The position numbers and the translations under genes are program-made. DNA of 64,000 bases. Origin: Pocillopora verrucosa (Eukaryota; Cnidaria; Anthozoa; Scleractinia; Pocilloporidae). Location of the stretch: the NCBI RefSeq assembly GCF_036669915.1, contig NC_089315.1:514503-578502 (forward strand). The letters run 5' to 3'. Below, in pieces: positions 48,723-61,439 of the stretch (positions are counted from its first letter, which is position 1; every line of letters begins with the position of its first letter). The notes under the pieces are model-generated. The model worked only from the letters and a program-made list of their open reading frames with translations. It was not told the origin of the DNA and did no database searches.

Positions 48723-50556
48723 ACTGGTCGAATCCGACCTTTAGATTTCATGCATGATCTCTTGGCTCGATTACATCATCTTCTGCAACTTGGTTGAAAT
48801 GATGTCGTGGATAATATTGGAATCGATGACTAAAATTGTAGACTTACAGTAACCAAGTCTCAGTTTTGTTGCATAACATCCAGCGAAGGTCAGCTCAAAA
48901 TGTTACCAACAAGGTTTGAGTTTACCTGTCAACGTTAAGTCAGAAAGATGACACGGTCAGGACAGTTGGACGTAAACAACAGATCGAGTTACATGTCATC
49001 TGTATAAAGATAACAAGATTTGTTATGCTGTCGGGTTAATGTGGCCCAGTAGACTTTTATGGAGCAGATTAAATGAGAGCCTAACTCAGACTCCTGAGCT
49101 ACACCATACTGTAGACTCTTTATCGAAAATTCAATATCATTGACAAAAACAAACTGCTCGAGTGATTGAAGAGTGATGAATGAAATCAATTTGGGCTCCA
49201 AAGTTAGGTCGATTGATAATCTTGTCACTATACTCACAGTGTTAACGACTTATCGACTGTTTACATATTTATTTTTTCATTTTTTTTCCTCGCTAGCCGG
49301 TCACCGATGCTTAATACTGAACTTACCAGGATGCTTCATTTGTGCCACAAACCTCTGAAATGGCATGACACCAGTTATCAATAAAAGACCCCTATTGTGC
49401 CTATAAATAAAGGTTTTCAAGGCACTTGTTAAATTTCGTTATCCAAAAGGCCGAAAGAGGAAAATTGTGCCTTCATCGTTACAAAGGAAAAATTTCTCTG
49501 TTTTTTTTTTAAATAGTTCATATGAAAATGAACCCATAAATCCTTCAGCTACTAACGCTACCAAGAAAAATCACTCTGCAACTAACAATGATATCTTCAC
49601 AACTACCCGTAATAATCCCTGAAAAATCATCTCAATCTGAGAAATTTTGATTTACCGCCAAAATGATTTGTGACCATTTCAATTATGACAGTGGTTAAAG
49701 ATTTAAGGACTTTTAAACGTCCTAAATCAAGGAGTTCCGGTGAAGATATGGACTAGTGTGTTTATCATGGTTATTACGTAACAGAGCCACGAAGGCTGTT
49801 AATATCATCAAATAGGCTGTGATATCTGCACGCTCAGTATTTCCTAGCAGCAACAAAATCTGTTGCTATAAGAAGAATTATAATCGTACTTTCCTCGCGA
49901 TCAAAACTTGATGAACTAATCTTGGATTTCAACATGTGCTTGGGCTTTGGGCTTTTGTGTCCTCTCGTTGCCAAAATTGCTGATATATAGACGCTTGTCG
50001 AACGCACAAGTTACTGAATCGGTGTATGACTAAAGGTCAGAGAAAAATAGATCGAAACTGTACTGACGCTTACATATATCTTGAGGAATATTAAACTGCA
50101 GTTTCTTTACAATTAGTTCACTGCGTTTTAGCCGAGGCTATTTTTACTGCTGAGTGTATTCAGTTAATTGTTGTGCCGCTGAAGCGTAGAGACAGACCCC
50201 CTTTGTGGTATGCACACGCAAATGTGCACTATAAATGTGATTCAAACGACCTCGACCCCAGAAAGACTTGACTTTCGAAGACATGTGAAAGGGCGAGACG
50301 AGGGCATTCGTGAACGATGACATTAACTGGTAATTTATTGTGAAACACAGACAGTATTCAATCGACTACTCATTTACTTTGTTATGCGTGACTGCACTGT
50401 TTCGGATCGTATTGCGCATAACTATTGGACCTCATGTCGATTATATAAACATTTGCATTCAATAACACTGGAAAAGAAAATATTTCAAGTCCTCGTAACT
50501 TCAAGTCAAGTTGGCAATGACTAAGATATATCGTCCAGCTTATTGAAAACGGTTTT
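48723..50556. mobile_element. 1.83-kb block present only in copy B, with retrotransposon remains
   Basis: Bordered by aat on both sides (48720-48722 and 50557-50559), where copy A has a single aat (37767-37769). This is compatible with a 3-bp target duplication or a deletion from A at microhomology. The left third holds a decayed reverse transcriptase fragment. The rest (about 49400-50550) shows no recognised gene or repeat. Confidence 0.6.
48989..49237 (-). pseudogene. Decayed non-LTR retrotransposon reverse transcriptase fragment
   Basis: The minus-strand frame contains IKSLQYGVAQESELGSHLI followed, after about 20 residues, by NKSCYLYTDDM. These are degraded forms of the reverse transcriptase signature (GVPQGSVLGPLLF ... 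YADD). The catalytic YADD is altered to YTDD, and Gly/Pro residues of the first block are lost. Upstream and downstream frames carry stops. Not functional. Confidence 0.7.
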
Positions 50557-53500
50557 AATGGCAGATATAATCCCACGATATATCATTAATTCATTGATTC
50601 TAAACCTGGCTGAATAAGCCGAAGGGCAAGGATAATATGTCCTTTCCACCCTATGAACTTAAAATAGATGTGAAGAATTCTAAGAATACTGAGTTGTAGA
50701 CAACAATACCTTTTAATCTTCTGGAACATCTTAAATTATATTTAGATTTGAATGGTTCGCTTGTGTGAGATTCAGAAAAAAATATGGAGAAGCTTTTTAG
50801 TCTTGACTTAATTTTTTTCCTTCGGCCTGCTGCTGATATGATACTCCAGTATCATAGTACCCAGGGGAGTTTTCTCGTAGATCACGGTTTATCTCGGACT
50901 TGATCCATCACTTGTACGCGTCATAGCCAGTTTTTCATAGCTTGATTTTTGTATTTCACATAAATATGGTAAAAGCGGTCGACCAGTTTTCCTCAATGAG
51001 TAAATACTGATCACTAATGTAAGCTTTAAAGGTGAAGAAGTTATCAATCACTTCATCAAATCAAGAACCTATCGAAAGCGGTAACAGCAAGAGAAAATAA
51101 TGGCATTATTCTCTCTTGGTAACAGTCGTGACACTTGCATTTACTTGTAACAGTTGTGACACTTGCATTTGATTTGTTTTACTGGGCATCTTTCTTCGTT
51201 TGTTGCTGTTTTGTCGGTTCATCTGATTGTCTGAGCTCGTGATGCCACGTATCTTTCAAGCAGTTGCATCTCGTACAAAATAAAACTGGAGAGTCTGAAC
51301 TCGAAAGCCACCGACAATGATCATGATGAACTTCTGTGAAAATAATAATCCACCCTAAATGCAATACATGACTCAAGAGAGAAAGGGAGAGTGGACAGAA
51401 GAGACGTAGGAATGTACCGCTCGAAGAACGAAAAAACGAGTCAAACGAACTAATCTACAATCAATCAGTCAGCTTATTTGGTGAAATTCACGCGTTGTCT
51501 TCGACTGGATTCGATAAATAAGCATTTCAGAGTTCCATAATAACGAAAAGCGTTGAAGGACGGTACGTTTCGGCAGGTAGGGGTAGACACAAAGGATATT
51601 CTAACTGTATGAGAGCCCAAAACGTTCCATTTCCCCAAGCATTGTTAAAACTGTCCTCCAAAATCCATACCCGTTTTCAGTTCCGGCTTCAGAGAGGTTT
51701 TCATGACACGGTTTCTAAATGCAGTACGCTTTGTTGCAGCGTGTCCCAAAGCAGAAAGAAGAAATGGAACATTAGGAATCGCACAAAAATTTAGCTCAAA
51801 CTTTGTTGTTCTACCACTAAATTGGATGTTAAAAGAAAAACAAGTTTACCAGCTGCCTTGATCTCTAAATAAACCACATTTACATATGCCAATCCCCTCC
51901 TCTCCCCTCCCCTGACCAATTCAGAGGCCCTGTGTTTGGAAAACTACAGCCAGAGGAGGAAGCCCTAGGAACTCTGATTGTCCAGGATTTCACCGATGAT
52001 AGTTTTTTGCCGAAATGGTTCGGGTGAAGCAATTTCAATTTCCCTCTTTTTAAAATTGTAGTTCAACGCTCGTCATAAGAGACCATGACTTATTAAGATT
52101 ATATCTTTCAAAAGGACCGCAAACAAAACTGCTGACAGTGTGCACAGCGTTATAAAAGATCTGATCAGATAAATATATAAATAACAGAACATTGAGCGGA
52201 AGGAACTTCACATCTAAGACATATTTTTTCTCCGAATAATTTGATACATTTTGAACATTAACTAACAAACAAAACATTACAGCCGATTTCCTCTAGCATT
52301 ATCTCGAAGCTTCTTCGCATAATATCTTTGGTGTAGTCTTACACTGCGGATCAGAATACAAAGCAGCAAGGTATTAAACTCGAAGCATAGAATCCGAAAT
52401 TTTCTTACATTTTAGGTACTGATATTGCATTAACAAACCGTATGATATTTTCTGTTTGAACGTGAGAGAGAAATATTCCATCGACAGAGTATTTAGGTCA
52501 TTCTTGTTTCGATAATACATGAGTTCGTTCGGTGAAAATGGTTTGTTTAAAAGAGACCCAAACTCACATATGAACACATTCTTTTCTCATTCTCCTCTCA
52601 TGACTGTATCACATTCATCTGTCAACAGGCTTATGCAAAACAATAGGCTGTTCATTTAGGACTCCCAACTGCGCATGTCACTCTGAAGTGACAAGCCATG
52701 CACTGCGGATAAGGGCAGTCAGGCGTGTGAAGGCAGCCCAGTGTTAGGAGGACGTTTGAGAGAAAAGGTGAGTTTGATTTTGGCATATTTTCAGTGGTTT
52801 TTGATTACCAAAACGACCTGAATAATGCAGTTATACCGCTAATACGTAGAAATGCTGAGAACTACTGCTAAACCGCTTGAAACCTTTCTTAAATTAGACA
52901 TGCAACACAGATTAGTTCACTTAAGTGTTAAACACGTTGAAGTTAGGTGGTATTGAAACCGAGCTCAGATCTTGTCTTGATAGTGCGTCAGTCGTGAAAT
53001 TTTTCCTTCACCTTCGCTTCTAGAGCTAGAGAGAGAAAACTTCGGTTTCGTAGAGGTCAAATTCCTCAGATTCAGATGATTTTAAAGACACTGACATGTA
53101 ACACAGACTTTAATAACAGAATGATCTGTGGTAGTGGAATGACTCATAGAATCGTATTCCTACCACCAAAGTTCGTCAAATTGATACTCTATGAAGGTAA
53201 CAACAATGTTTGCTATTCGATACATTAATCCGAACAGAAGGCAGTGCTTTTTTTTTTATAATTTTGGCTGAACACTGCGTTGCATAAGCGGCTTTGTTTT
53301 GTGATACGAGACATAATTAACAACACATGTAGCGCCAGTAACGAATGCAAATGAAGCTGTCAAACAAACTGGAAGGTCAGCCGCAATGATAACCGCGCCA
53401 CAGGAATAGCGGTAACCTTTTAGGTCTTGCGTGTCAGCAACAGAGCTTATATGACAACTTCTAGCTTTCGAGTCAGTGCATTCTGTATATGGTTGGTGGA

Positions 53501-53834
53501 TCTGCAAACAACTACTTCAAATCTGTCCCTTGTCGATCAGGTTGGATTGTTCTCTCCAAAATAGAAATCCACAGCGAATCATAACGATTACGAACACTCC
53601 GTTTTGAGCAAACAATACAAATTCTACATGTGTGCATGCCTTTTTTTGCGGAAAATATGCTTAATTTTTTGTGTTCTTCCCTAGTCTTGTTTTGTTTCGA
53701 TAAACGTACTAAAGTTTTTTGATTCTGCTCCATAGCAACAAGTGTGAGAGCAAAGAATGCCCCGAGGCCAAGAATTTTGACCTTTTTTCGCTTGAGCTGA
53801 TAACATTCTCTGCAATATAATACACATAGATAGT

Positions 53835-56325
53835 TCAGGCATTAAACAAAACATACTGCTGCGTGTGACAATATCAACGTTTTTTTTATTTTTTTGCAAC
53901 TCATCTCATGATTTGATTTGTCTTTCTGAATCAGCGCTAATGAAAGGTATTGTCATTGCGTGATTCCAGAGCACCTCTCTAAATTCTAATTTGAACTTTC
54001 ATTTCCATACGTTTAACTCCATCAATTCCAAAATTATATCTAATATGTTTTTATTTCTTCCTTAACATTGGCCATCTTAGCGACTCATGCAAGCGACTCA
54101 GTTTTGTAATGATCGTGTTTTCCTTCAATTCTTCCAAAGAGTTTGGTTAACACATTGCTAGGACGCCAAATAACCCCGAAGGCGCTTCGTATAAGATAAC
54201 AAAAAATTTGCATAATGGCCTTTTGAAGTGCCTTCATTTATTTTAACGAAAACAAGATAGAACAAAAGAATAGCAAGACAAAAGAAACTTGACCTGCTGA
54301 AGCCAGAGACTTGTGTTGTTGTATCACCAACGAGTTTCGAGTTACTGGTAAGTTGTATGGAAAAAATCTCCTTACATTAGCTGTCCAAGCGGCGCGGCTT
54401 GACACAAAATGATAACGACATGGGGCGAATAGGTCAGTAAAAGTTTCAAGAACATCATCTTTGCCCCAAAGCTCTCTGAAAGTAGGTTGGCCAATATGCT
54501 CCACCACCGGAATATTCAACTTTAAAAATGGTATTAATTAGCATTATCGTGACTTAAATGTGATGTACACTAAATATCCTTTAAACTCGAAGACTATTGT
54601 TACCGCTTGGAAAATGACTGGTACCATTTAAACAATGGTCAAAATGTCACTCGGAGAATTATAAGTAATTAATTGGGTGCTAGGTCCGTAAATATTCTTC
54701 CACGTCGATTCAGAATAAGACACGAACACCTTTGCTTGTTTATTCGTGAAATCGGTCACGCGGAGGCGCGAAATATTCCATATTTCGCCTACAACTAACC
54801 GCGTTGCGCTGGAAAAGATGTTACAAGTGAGCACGTAGATCATGTGGCCAAACGACTTAGTTAAGATAGAGTCTGTTTTATACAAATGTGTAAAGAAGTC
54901 TTCGAAATTCTGACAGATTTTTCATTATTAGCCCTTCGAAACTTCGGTAAGTGTTTTATCTCGTGGGAATTAGTGGGCGAATATCGGCCGCTCTCGTTTT
55001 GCCAGTTACTGGCGTCGCTTTTCTTGACATTAGCACAAAGTTTAAGTTATTTAGTGCTCGCGGAGAGCTTTACAACCTCGAGATCGAAGCTATTCCGTTA
55101 AAAAGACCATACATTGTGTTATTTGTATTAAAGGGAGTTCATCTAACTGAAATCAAATTAAAGGGAGGAATGTTAACACTCGATATTGAAACCCCTAAAG
55201 AAATTCGTGGCCGGCACAACGCACAAAAACACATATTCTTATTTACAGTCTCAGTATAGGTTTACGAGGCGTTCCACGACGCGTCAGAAACGGAATTGAT
55301 TGAATGTTTACCCTTCCGAACGTTACGACAACAGGCACAGCTAGTGCAGATGGCCTGTTAAGGTTTGAATGGAGTTGATATGCTATGAATGGTAATGGCT
55401 TTCAGCAGTATGTTACTAACACCTGCAGATGTGCTCTCATTAACCTTCTTAACTCAGTAAAAATAAAAATCATTGTTGAAGGTCAAGGATGACGTGCAAA
55501 TGCAAATAGTTTTACAGCGAACTACGATCCCTTTACTCTTTACTTTAAGCTCTCTCGTTGTTGTTGTTTTAAGGTGTCAGTGACCCTTAAGGGTATTTAT
55601 TTACCCAATAATTAGTAAGAAAATTCAGGAAATGTTTCTACGATTTGAGTATTTCACCAAACCGATCTCTGTAGATTTTTTACTTGCTCATTTATCGGCG
55701 CCAAATAAACGGTGCGCACGTCAAATATGCTTAAATCTTATCTTAAGCACTTAGCTTAAAATAGTTAGCAAAACCATTATAATGCAATTTTAGCGCTGGA
55801 ATAAATAAGGATTTAGCCAACTGCCCTCATTGTTTCTGCGTTTATGTTGACTTTTAAGGTCAGAAAACTCTAGCAGATAATTTGTAACGACACAAGGCAG
55901 ATACGGATGGTAACTGAAGGACTATTCGCTCCGTATAGAATTACATGAGGAATATTTCAAAAAAATTTGTTCCTCGCGATCGAATTTTTCTGACCGAAGA
56001 AGTCGCATAAAGTCGACTTCTTTGCGAAGTTATTCCGACCTTTTGTTCAAATATCCACCTTTAAGACTGACAAAGCCTGTTTGCCTTCTTAGACAAAAGA
56101 ACAATATCTGGAATCATTAAAGCGTTGGGATTTGTTAAGATATTTGGTTGTTGACTTCGTCATGTTCATCGATGAAAGTAGTCAGGCATCCTTTAACTAT
56201 TTCCTCTCTTATTCACGTTTCAGATCACCTTTGACATCCGACTTTGACTATTTTGTCGTTCGCTGTTATCAGGACAGGAAAAAGAAGAACTACCATCTGA
56301 AATAACTTTCGTCTTTGAGGGTTTT
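53835..56325. other. Interval upstream of paralog 2
   Basis: Contains the presumed promoter and any non-coding 5' exons of paralog 2, and an exon-like pair on the minus strand (54298-54885). The plus-strand open frames 54886-55101 and 54951-55259 overlap each other and match nothing I know. Otherwise AT-rich DNA without a recognised feature. Confidence 0.4.
54298..54885 (-). other. Possible two-exon gene fragment, unrecognised
   Basis: The minus-strand frame from 54885 to about 54645 contains VVGEIWNISRLRVTDF and AKVFVSYSESTWKNIYGP. A second segment, from about 54522 after a tttttaaag acceptor, contains VVEHIGQPTFRELWGKDDV and APCRYHFVSSRAAWTANV. Joined at DILTI/LNIP they keep frame and look protein-like, but the donor (gtttaa) is weak and no start or end is evident. 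Could be a relic. Confidence 0.3.
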
Positions 56326-58910
56326 GTGAGTGTTTACAATATGTATTCTTTGAATGACATGCCGATTGGCTGTGTAAAGATTGAAATTCCAGAAAATGGA
56401 CATCAAATAATTTCTACGTGTGAGATGCCAGTGGTTAAGGTGGAAATATCAGAGGCACAGAGCAATACAATCAGTCACCAAACCATTTCAATGTCAAGGG
56501 AATCAATCCAAGAAATACCCTTACTTAGAGACGTAAACACTCAAGAAGATATACTCAACATACAAATTAGCAACGTGCAAGGAGCAATGTGTGATCAAAT
56601 TGTGGAGAACAATGTTATGCCCGTCTATCAGATCGAAAATCCAGTGGATGGACTGACCAGCCAAGGAGAGCAATCTCCAACGTTTGATTTCGTCAACCAG
56701 GATAAAGTCTCGGCTGTAGGACATTTCCATGAGGAAAAACCTCCCGATCATTTGATTTCACACGAAAACGGGTTTACTGCTGAGGTTGATATTCCGTCTC
56801 AAGTTAACAATTCGCCAGTTTATGATAGGGAGACATTAAATAAGATCGAAAAGGAAGAAAAGGAGATCCCAATCCAGCAGCATAATCCCAGCGAGAGAGC
56901 TCACTGCTATCAACAGAACCACCACACGAGTAGCAATTCAGCACACCAACTTGATAGCCAAGGGTCTTTCTATAATAATGGAACCTCTGAGAAGAGTACA
57001 TCTAACCAAATGGATACCAACGGCTCGCCCTCATCAGCTTCTCTGAAATCCACTGTGCCTCTTTACCACTTTGAAGAAGTAACGACTCCCCAAACAGGAG
57101 ACTGGGCAAAGGATAAGAATAATGAGATCAAGTACTACAATGGTATGCCAATGTACCCTCGTGGATACAGCTTTCAAGAATTTCAACAAAGAATTCCAGC
57201 GTGGCCAACAGAATCCCGTGATTTGGTTCCAAACAACCAGAAGGCAAGGAATTGTAATTGTAGCTGCCATGGGCAAAATATCCCATCTCGTCAATATCCA
57301 GCAGTAGATTTGAAGAACCCTCGACCCTCAGTTATCATGGTCCCTGTTGGCTGGAGCAGCAATGATCCTGGGATGTCTCATCTACCACTGGAGGTAACAA
57401 AATGTGGAATTAGCTTGAGACAGAGGGACGTTTCTACTCAGTATTATGACAGCGAAGTGACATCCCACTGAAAACTGATCCAAAAGTGTCTGAAATTGAG
57501 GTGTAACTTCTTAGCCAACATAGTCACTGGATGCAAAAATTGAATTGAATGAGGACAATCCTTTCTGCCCATTCACAAATTCTTTCAGTAAACTTTCTTG
57601 ATGAGTGCTGCATCTTTGGAAAACACTTATCCATTAAGAATTGTCTAAGAATAGAAATGTCTTAAATTGAAGTGGGACTTTTTGGCCCATAAAGTCATAC
57701 TGTCAGATTTTTGTAAAACACTTATTGATGTGTCAGTATCTTAGATGATGTTTCCTTCGTTATCACACGCGGATAAAATTTCTTAATGTTCATAATCCAC
57801 AGATCATCTTTAAGCTTGGGAGTTCAATCATGTAAATGACCACAATCTTTCCTCTTGCCTAAAAACAGGTTGATACATCGACTCACAAGCTGAATTCACA
57901 GAATCAAGGAGGAAACTGGTCCAACAGAGATGGCTTGAATAATAGTATGGTATGTGATTGTTTCTGAAATGTTACGATGTAGGCTTATTTTCACATAGTA
58001 ATGTCTGTCATGTAATGTATCTATTTCACCAAGTAATTTTAATGATTTCCAAAAGTGTAGAAGAGCTAAACGAGGTTTGCATGTGTGAACTCCTTATTTG
58101 GTCGATTTCCAGTCCTTAAAGCACTTAAAGGAAAACAAAGCCCACATATGTAAAAATGGGGTATGTGTTCCTTTGTCTGAATGTATTTGTCAGACCTGTT
58201 AACCCTTTGACTCCCAAGATCTCATTAGTAATTCTCCTAACTGTCTGCCATAAAATTCTTATGATGTCAATTTGGAGAATTTGGTATTGGATCAATTAAT
58301 AATCCCCTAATTGATATTTTACTTTATTCTCATCACATCTATGCTTGATATTGTATTGATATTGTAAGGAGAAATTCACTTTTCGTCACTCATGGGAGGT
58401 AAATGGTTAAAGGAGCTTTTTGGTTGTTCCCAGGATTACTCGGACGATTCAGATTCTTCTGATGATGATGAAAACGGAAAAAGAGACAAGTATTTCCGAA
58501 AGGAGATCGATGGTACTACAGCAAGATTTAAGTTGTCCAAAGAGGACTGGGCAAGAATTCCGATCAACACATTCCCCAGCGGTGGCCGATTGTTGAGTGG
58601 CGACTGGACACGAATCTTCCTCAGCAAAGTCAAAGAAAGCAACCCATGGTGCAGTTTACGCTTCAAAAATAATCACGTGAGATCAGAAAACTCTCGGAAA
58701 ATCCACTCAGCAGTATTCTTCAGGGGAGGCGCGGAATGCAAGCGACCAGAATGCAACGTGAAGGTGCGATTTGTGATCCGGAAAGAAAGAGGAAAACATG
58801 TGGAGGTGACCTACCTGGGAAATATTTGCCACAGCAGTCAGCCCGGGGTAAGTGACGTCACAAGTGATAAAAGAGGAATGAAACGTGATCGTCGAACTTA
58901 CTCGACTTGA
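56326..58910 (+). CDS. Uncharacterised protein with C-terminal Cys/His domain, paralog 2
   Basis: Three coding exons: 56326-57393 (the paralog-matched start is MYSL at 56341), 57869-57949 and 58434-58910. GT/AG borders and phases close to about 536 aa from 56341. First exon motifs follow paralog 1: GCVKIEIPEN, CEMPVVKVEISE, NIQISNVQGA, NVMPVYQIEN, KYYNGMPMY, and a CNCSCH cluster near its end. The middle exon is 27 codons against 17 in paralog 1. The last exon has exactly the same length (477 bp) and is nearly identical up to HSSQPG, with PWCSLRFKNNHVRSENSR, CKRPECNVKVRFVIRKERG and NICHSS, then a diverged basic tail. In that tail a gtaagt at 58849 creates a possible extra splice donor absent from paralog 1. 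Function unknown. Confidence 0.8.
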
Positions 58911-59137
58911 ACTCAGTTTCAGCCATTCACACATTAGTCAAACTATTCAAATACAAGAAATTGATTTGTTCGTATACAATTTTTTTGAAAATCTATTATC
59001 ATGTGTCTATGGAAAAATGTTTCGCCTGAAAGAAGGTAAATATCCATTCCCTTTACCGGCCTTTACCGTAGGCGAATAATTGTTTCAGAATATACCAGAA
59101 AAGGACCAAAATACTAGTTTGTTTAGTTTCTGTTTAT

Positions 59138-59163
59138 ATATATATATATAAATATATATATAT
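59138..59163. repeat. TA microsatellite
   Basis: Alternating ta tract of roughly 26 bases with one interruption (taaatata), in intergenic DNA after paralog 2. Confidence 0.85.
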
Positions 59164-60122
59164 AAGAAATAAATTGTTAATCATCCCGACTGTAACTTCA
59201 ATTAGAAATTCATTCACAGTCAAGCAGAAGAGGGATTAGTTGAGGGAAAGTTTTCAGCTTTTCGATACTGTCTTGAAACAAGTCCAGATTCTCTCTTTAT
59301 AGGTTCCATGTTAGGAAATGTCTAACGAATAGAATGGAGATTTATCGATCATATTGAGTGCGATGGAGTAAAACGCCTCTTAAAATTTGTCAGATTCATT
59401 CACTGAATAGCAAGACTATTCTTTCTGCTAAAAAAATTTCTATGGGTGATATTTTTTAAAAAACTATTGTTGCACTTTGCAAGAAAGTTAACACCAAAGT
59501 AGTTGGTTTTTCTTGTGCTACTAGGTAACTTTAAAATTGTCTTTTGATATTTATGAACTCAAATTTATGATATACGTACAGCATTCTGTATTCCTCACAA
59601 GAATTATTACAAAGAAACCTTATTTTGAAGCAGAGAGTTCTCGATACTTAAAATCTATTTTCACACATTCAGATGCCGAAATGTAATAATGCTGCCCTCT
59701 ATTTTCAATTGTATCACCGGCATATTTCTGTAATGTATTCACCCCTCAAATATTTACCTCTATATTTATATACTACAAATCTAAATTGTGATTTAGGTGA
59801 ATTAGTGAACACCAAAACCTAATGATTATTTACAGAAGCATTTTTGTATCCCTATATATTGATATTGTAGTATTAGGTGTTTTACACATTTACAAAGACC
59901 CAAATCACAAAGTTTTGAAAGGTGCTTCAAAATAGGTTTGTAAATGGCACATATGTTAGACAAATGTGCCAGCATTATACGAGTTTAGACAAGCCTTCAG
60001 ATTTACGAGACAATCTGAATTAAAGAACAATTTATACTCTTTCTTAAATCATGTTGCTGTTTTGCCTTATACTTGTAGTAACTCGATGGGCTTAGCCGTT
60101 TTCATGGCTAAAACTATACCTA

Positions 60123-60160
60123 GTTTTTTGTTATTGTTATCGGGGACCCTTCGACGATAA
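60123..60160 (+). repeat. Short direct repeat, left copy (right copy at 62109-62146)
   Basis: The sequence ttttgttattgttatcgggg followed by acccttcgacgataaa occurs identically at both places, about 2 kb apart, on either side of the multicopper oxidase exon. Both are followed by agattcaaat. Probably ends or internal parts of a dispersed element. Confidence 0.6.
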
Positions 60161-61439
60161 AAAGATTCAAATTAAATCCAAAGCTGGCAGAATTATAACT
60201 TTTCTGATTTCCTCAGCAGGATACAGAACGAACCGTAAAACTTTGTCCAGCAACGAGGGTAGACTGATCTAATCTTAAGGAATCTAAAGAAGACGCTCCA
60301 TTTAAGTTCAAAACTAACAAGACGACTTTGACTGCTGAGAATCTGACGTTCGCACCACACTTTGCCCGCACACGTGTTTTTGGGAAATGCGCGCTAAGAA
60401 ACTCGGAAAATTACCCAGGTGTCCCTTGTGGCTTAGCGTTAGCTACAGTTATGCTTTGTTTTGCTTTCTGTTTTGTTTTACCAATAGGGATTTCCACACC
60501 AGACATTGGCGCATAGTCGTGCAGGCTAAGTACAGATATGACTGCTTGGGTCTCTTGCCACTTGCTATCGCTTTACGCTCCGTTTGTCAGCGGTTTTCTT
60601 GCGGTTTACATGCAATTCGCTCACGATTCGCTTGCGACATGCTTGGCGAAAAGGTTCCCTGTTTTAAACATGTTTTAACAATAACAATGAATTAAATATC
60701 TTGAAGTGCACTCTTTCCTTTACTCTAAAAGAAAACAGCTGTGACTTGATTACAATTTACAAACGTCAACTAATTTGCAAGTAATACAATACCATTCAAA
60801 AAACTAACAAATTACTCAGTGTTCCAAATGATCATTCTGACGTTTAAAAAATGATAGACTCCATGAAACTCCTAAAAACCTGTCAAAACTCCGAGACGCT
60901 TATGAAAGTTAAAAAAGAATAAATGTCTAGATTCTTCCACTTGATGGAAGTGAAAACTCACTGGTTACAGTAACACACTTTATATGTTAAATGTTTGAAT
61001 TACTTAGCTGCTTGAGAAAGACCCAAGGGCTCAAAACATCATCTGAAACTCGTTTTGGTCGAAAAACCAGGAACTTTGGGATCAAGCAGCAAGCAAAAAC
61101 AAAATGAAAACAAGTAGAGTCGTGAAAATTATTCTGTCGAATTCTGCTTTGGAAGCCGTGCTGTAAACTGTTGGCTTTTCTATTGAACAAAAAACGGAAA
61201 AAAAAAAACATCAAGACTTCACACTTTAATCCCTAAATTTACATTAGTTTCAAACTTCCAATAAACACGTTAAACACAATTAACTAACAACAACAACAAC
61301 AAAAGAATTAAAGACAAGACTCGAAAAGTATTATCAAGTCATTTACTTAACAGGGCGTAGTTAACAGCCAAGTAAGTGTCGTTTTAAAATCAATGCACAA
61401 GTGTCTAAGCGAGCGTGCTAATGAAGAATGAGCACTTAC

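Larger units (their letters stand above)
41014..53834. repeat. Tandem segmental duplication, copy B, with two extra blocks
   Basis: Direct repeat of 34186-41013. Collinear homology covers 41014-41901, 45927-48722 and 50557-53834. It is interrupted by a 4,025-bp CACTG element (41902-45926) and a 1.83-kb block (48723-50556). Removing both leaves about 6.96 kb, close to copy A. The first block is clearly an insertion after duplication. The second may be an insertion in B or a loss from A. Confidence 0.9.
58911..61439. other. Intergenic or 3' region between paralog 2 and the multicopper oxidase exon
   Basis: AT-rich DNA with a TA microsatellite at about 59138-59163 and the left copy of a short repeat (60123-60160). 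Any remaining C-terminal exon and the 3' UTR of the multicopper oxidase gene should lie here on the minus strand. One candidate begins at about 60337 after ttctcag and stays open for some 40 codons, but I cannot confirm it. Confidence 0.35.

Noticed and set aside
60328-60695. Two overlapping plus-strand frames with hydrophobic stretches
   Set aside because: Neither has a homolog I know, splice context or support; they oppose the multicopper oxidase gene and are likely chance frames.
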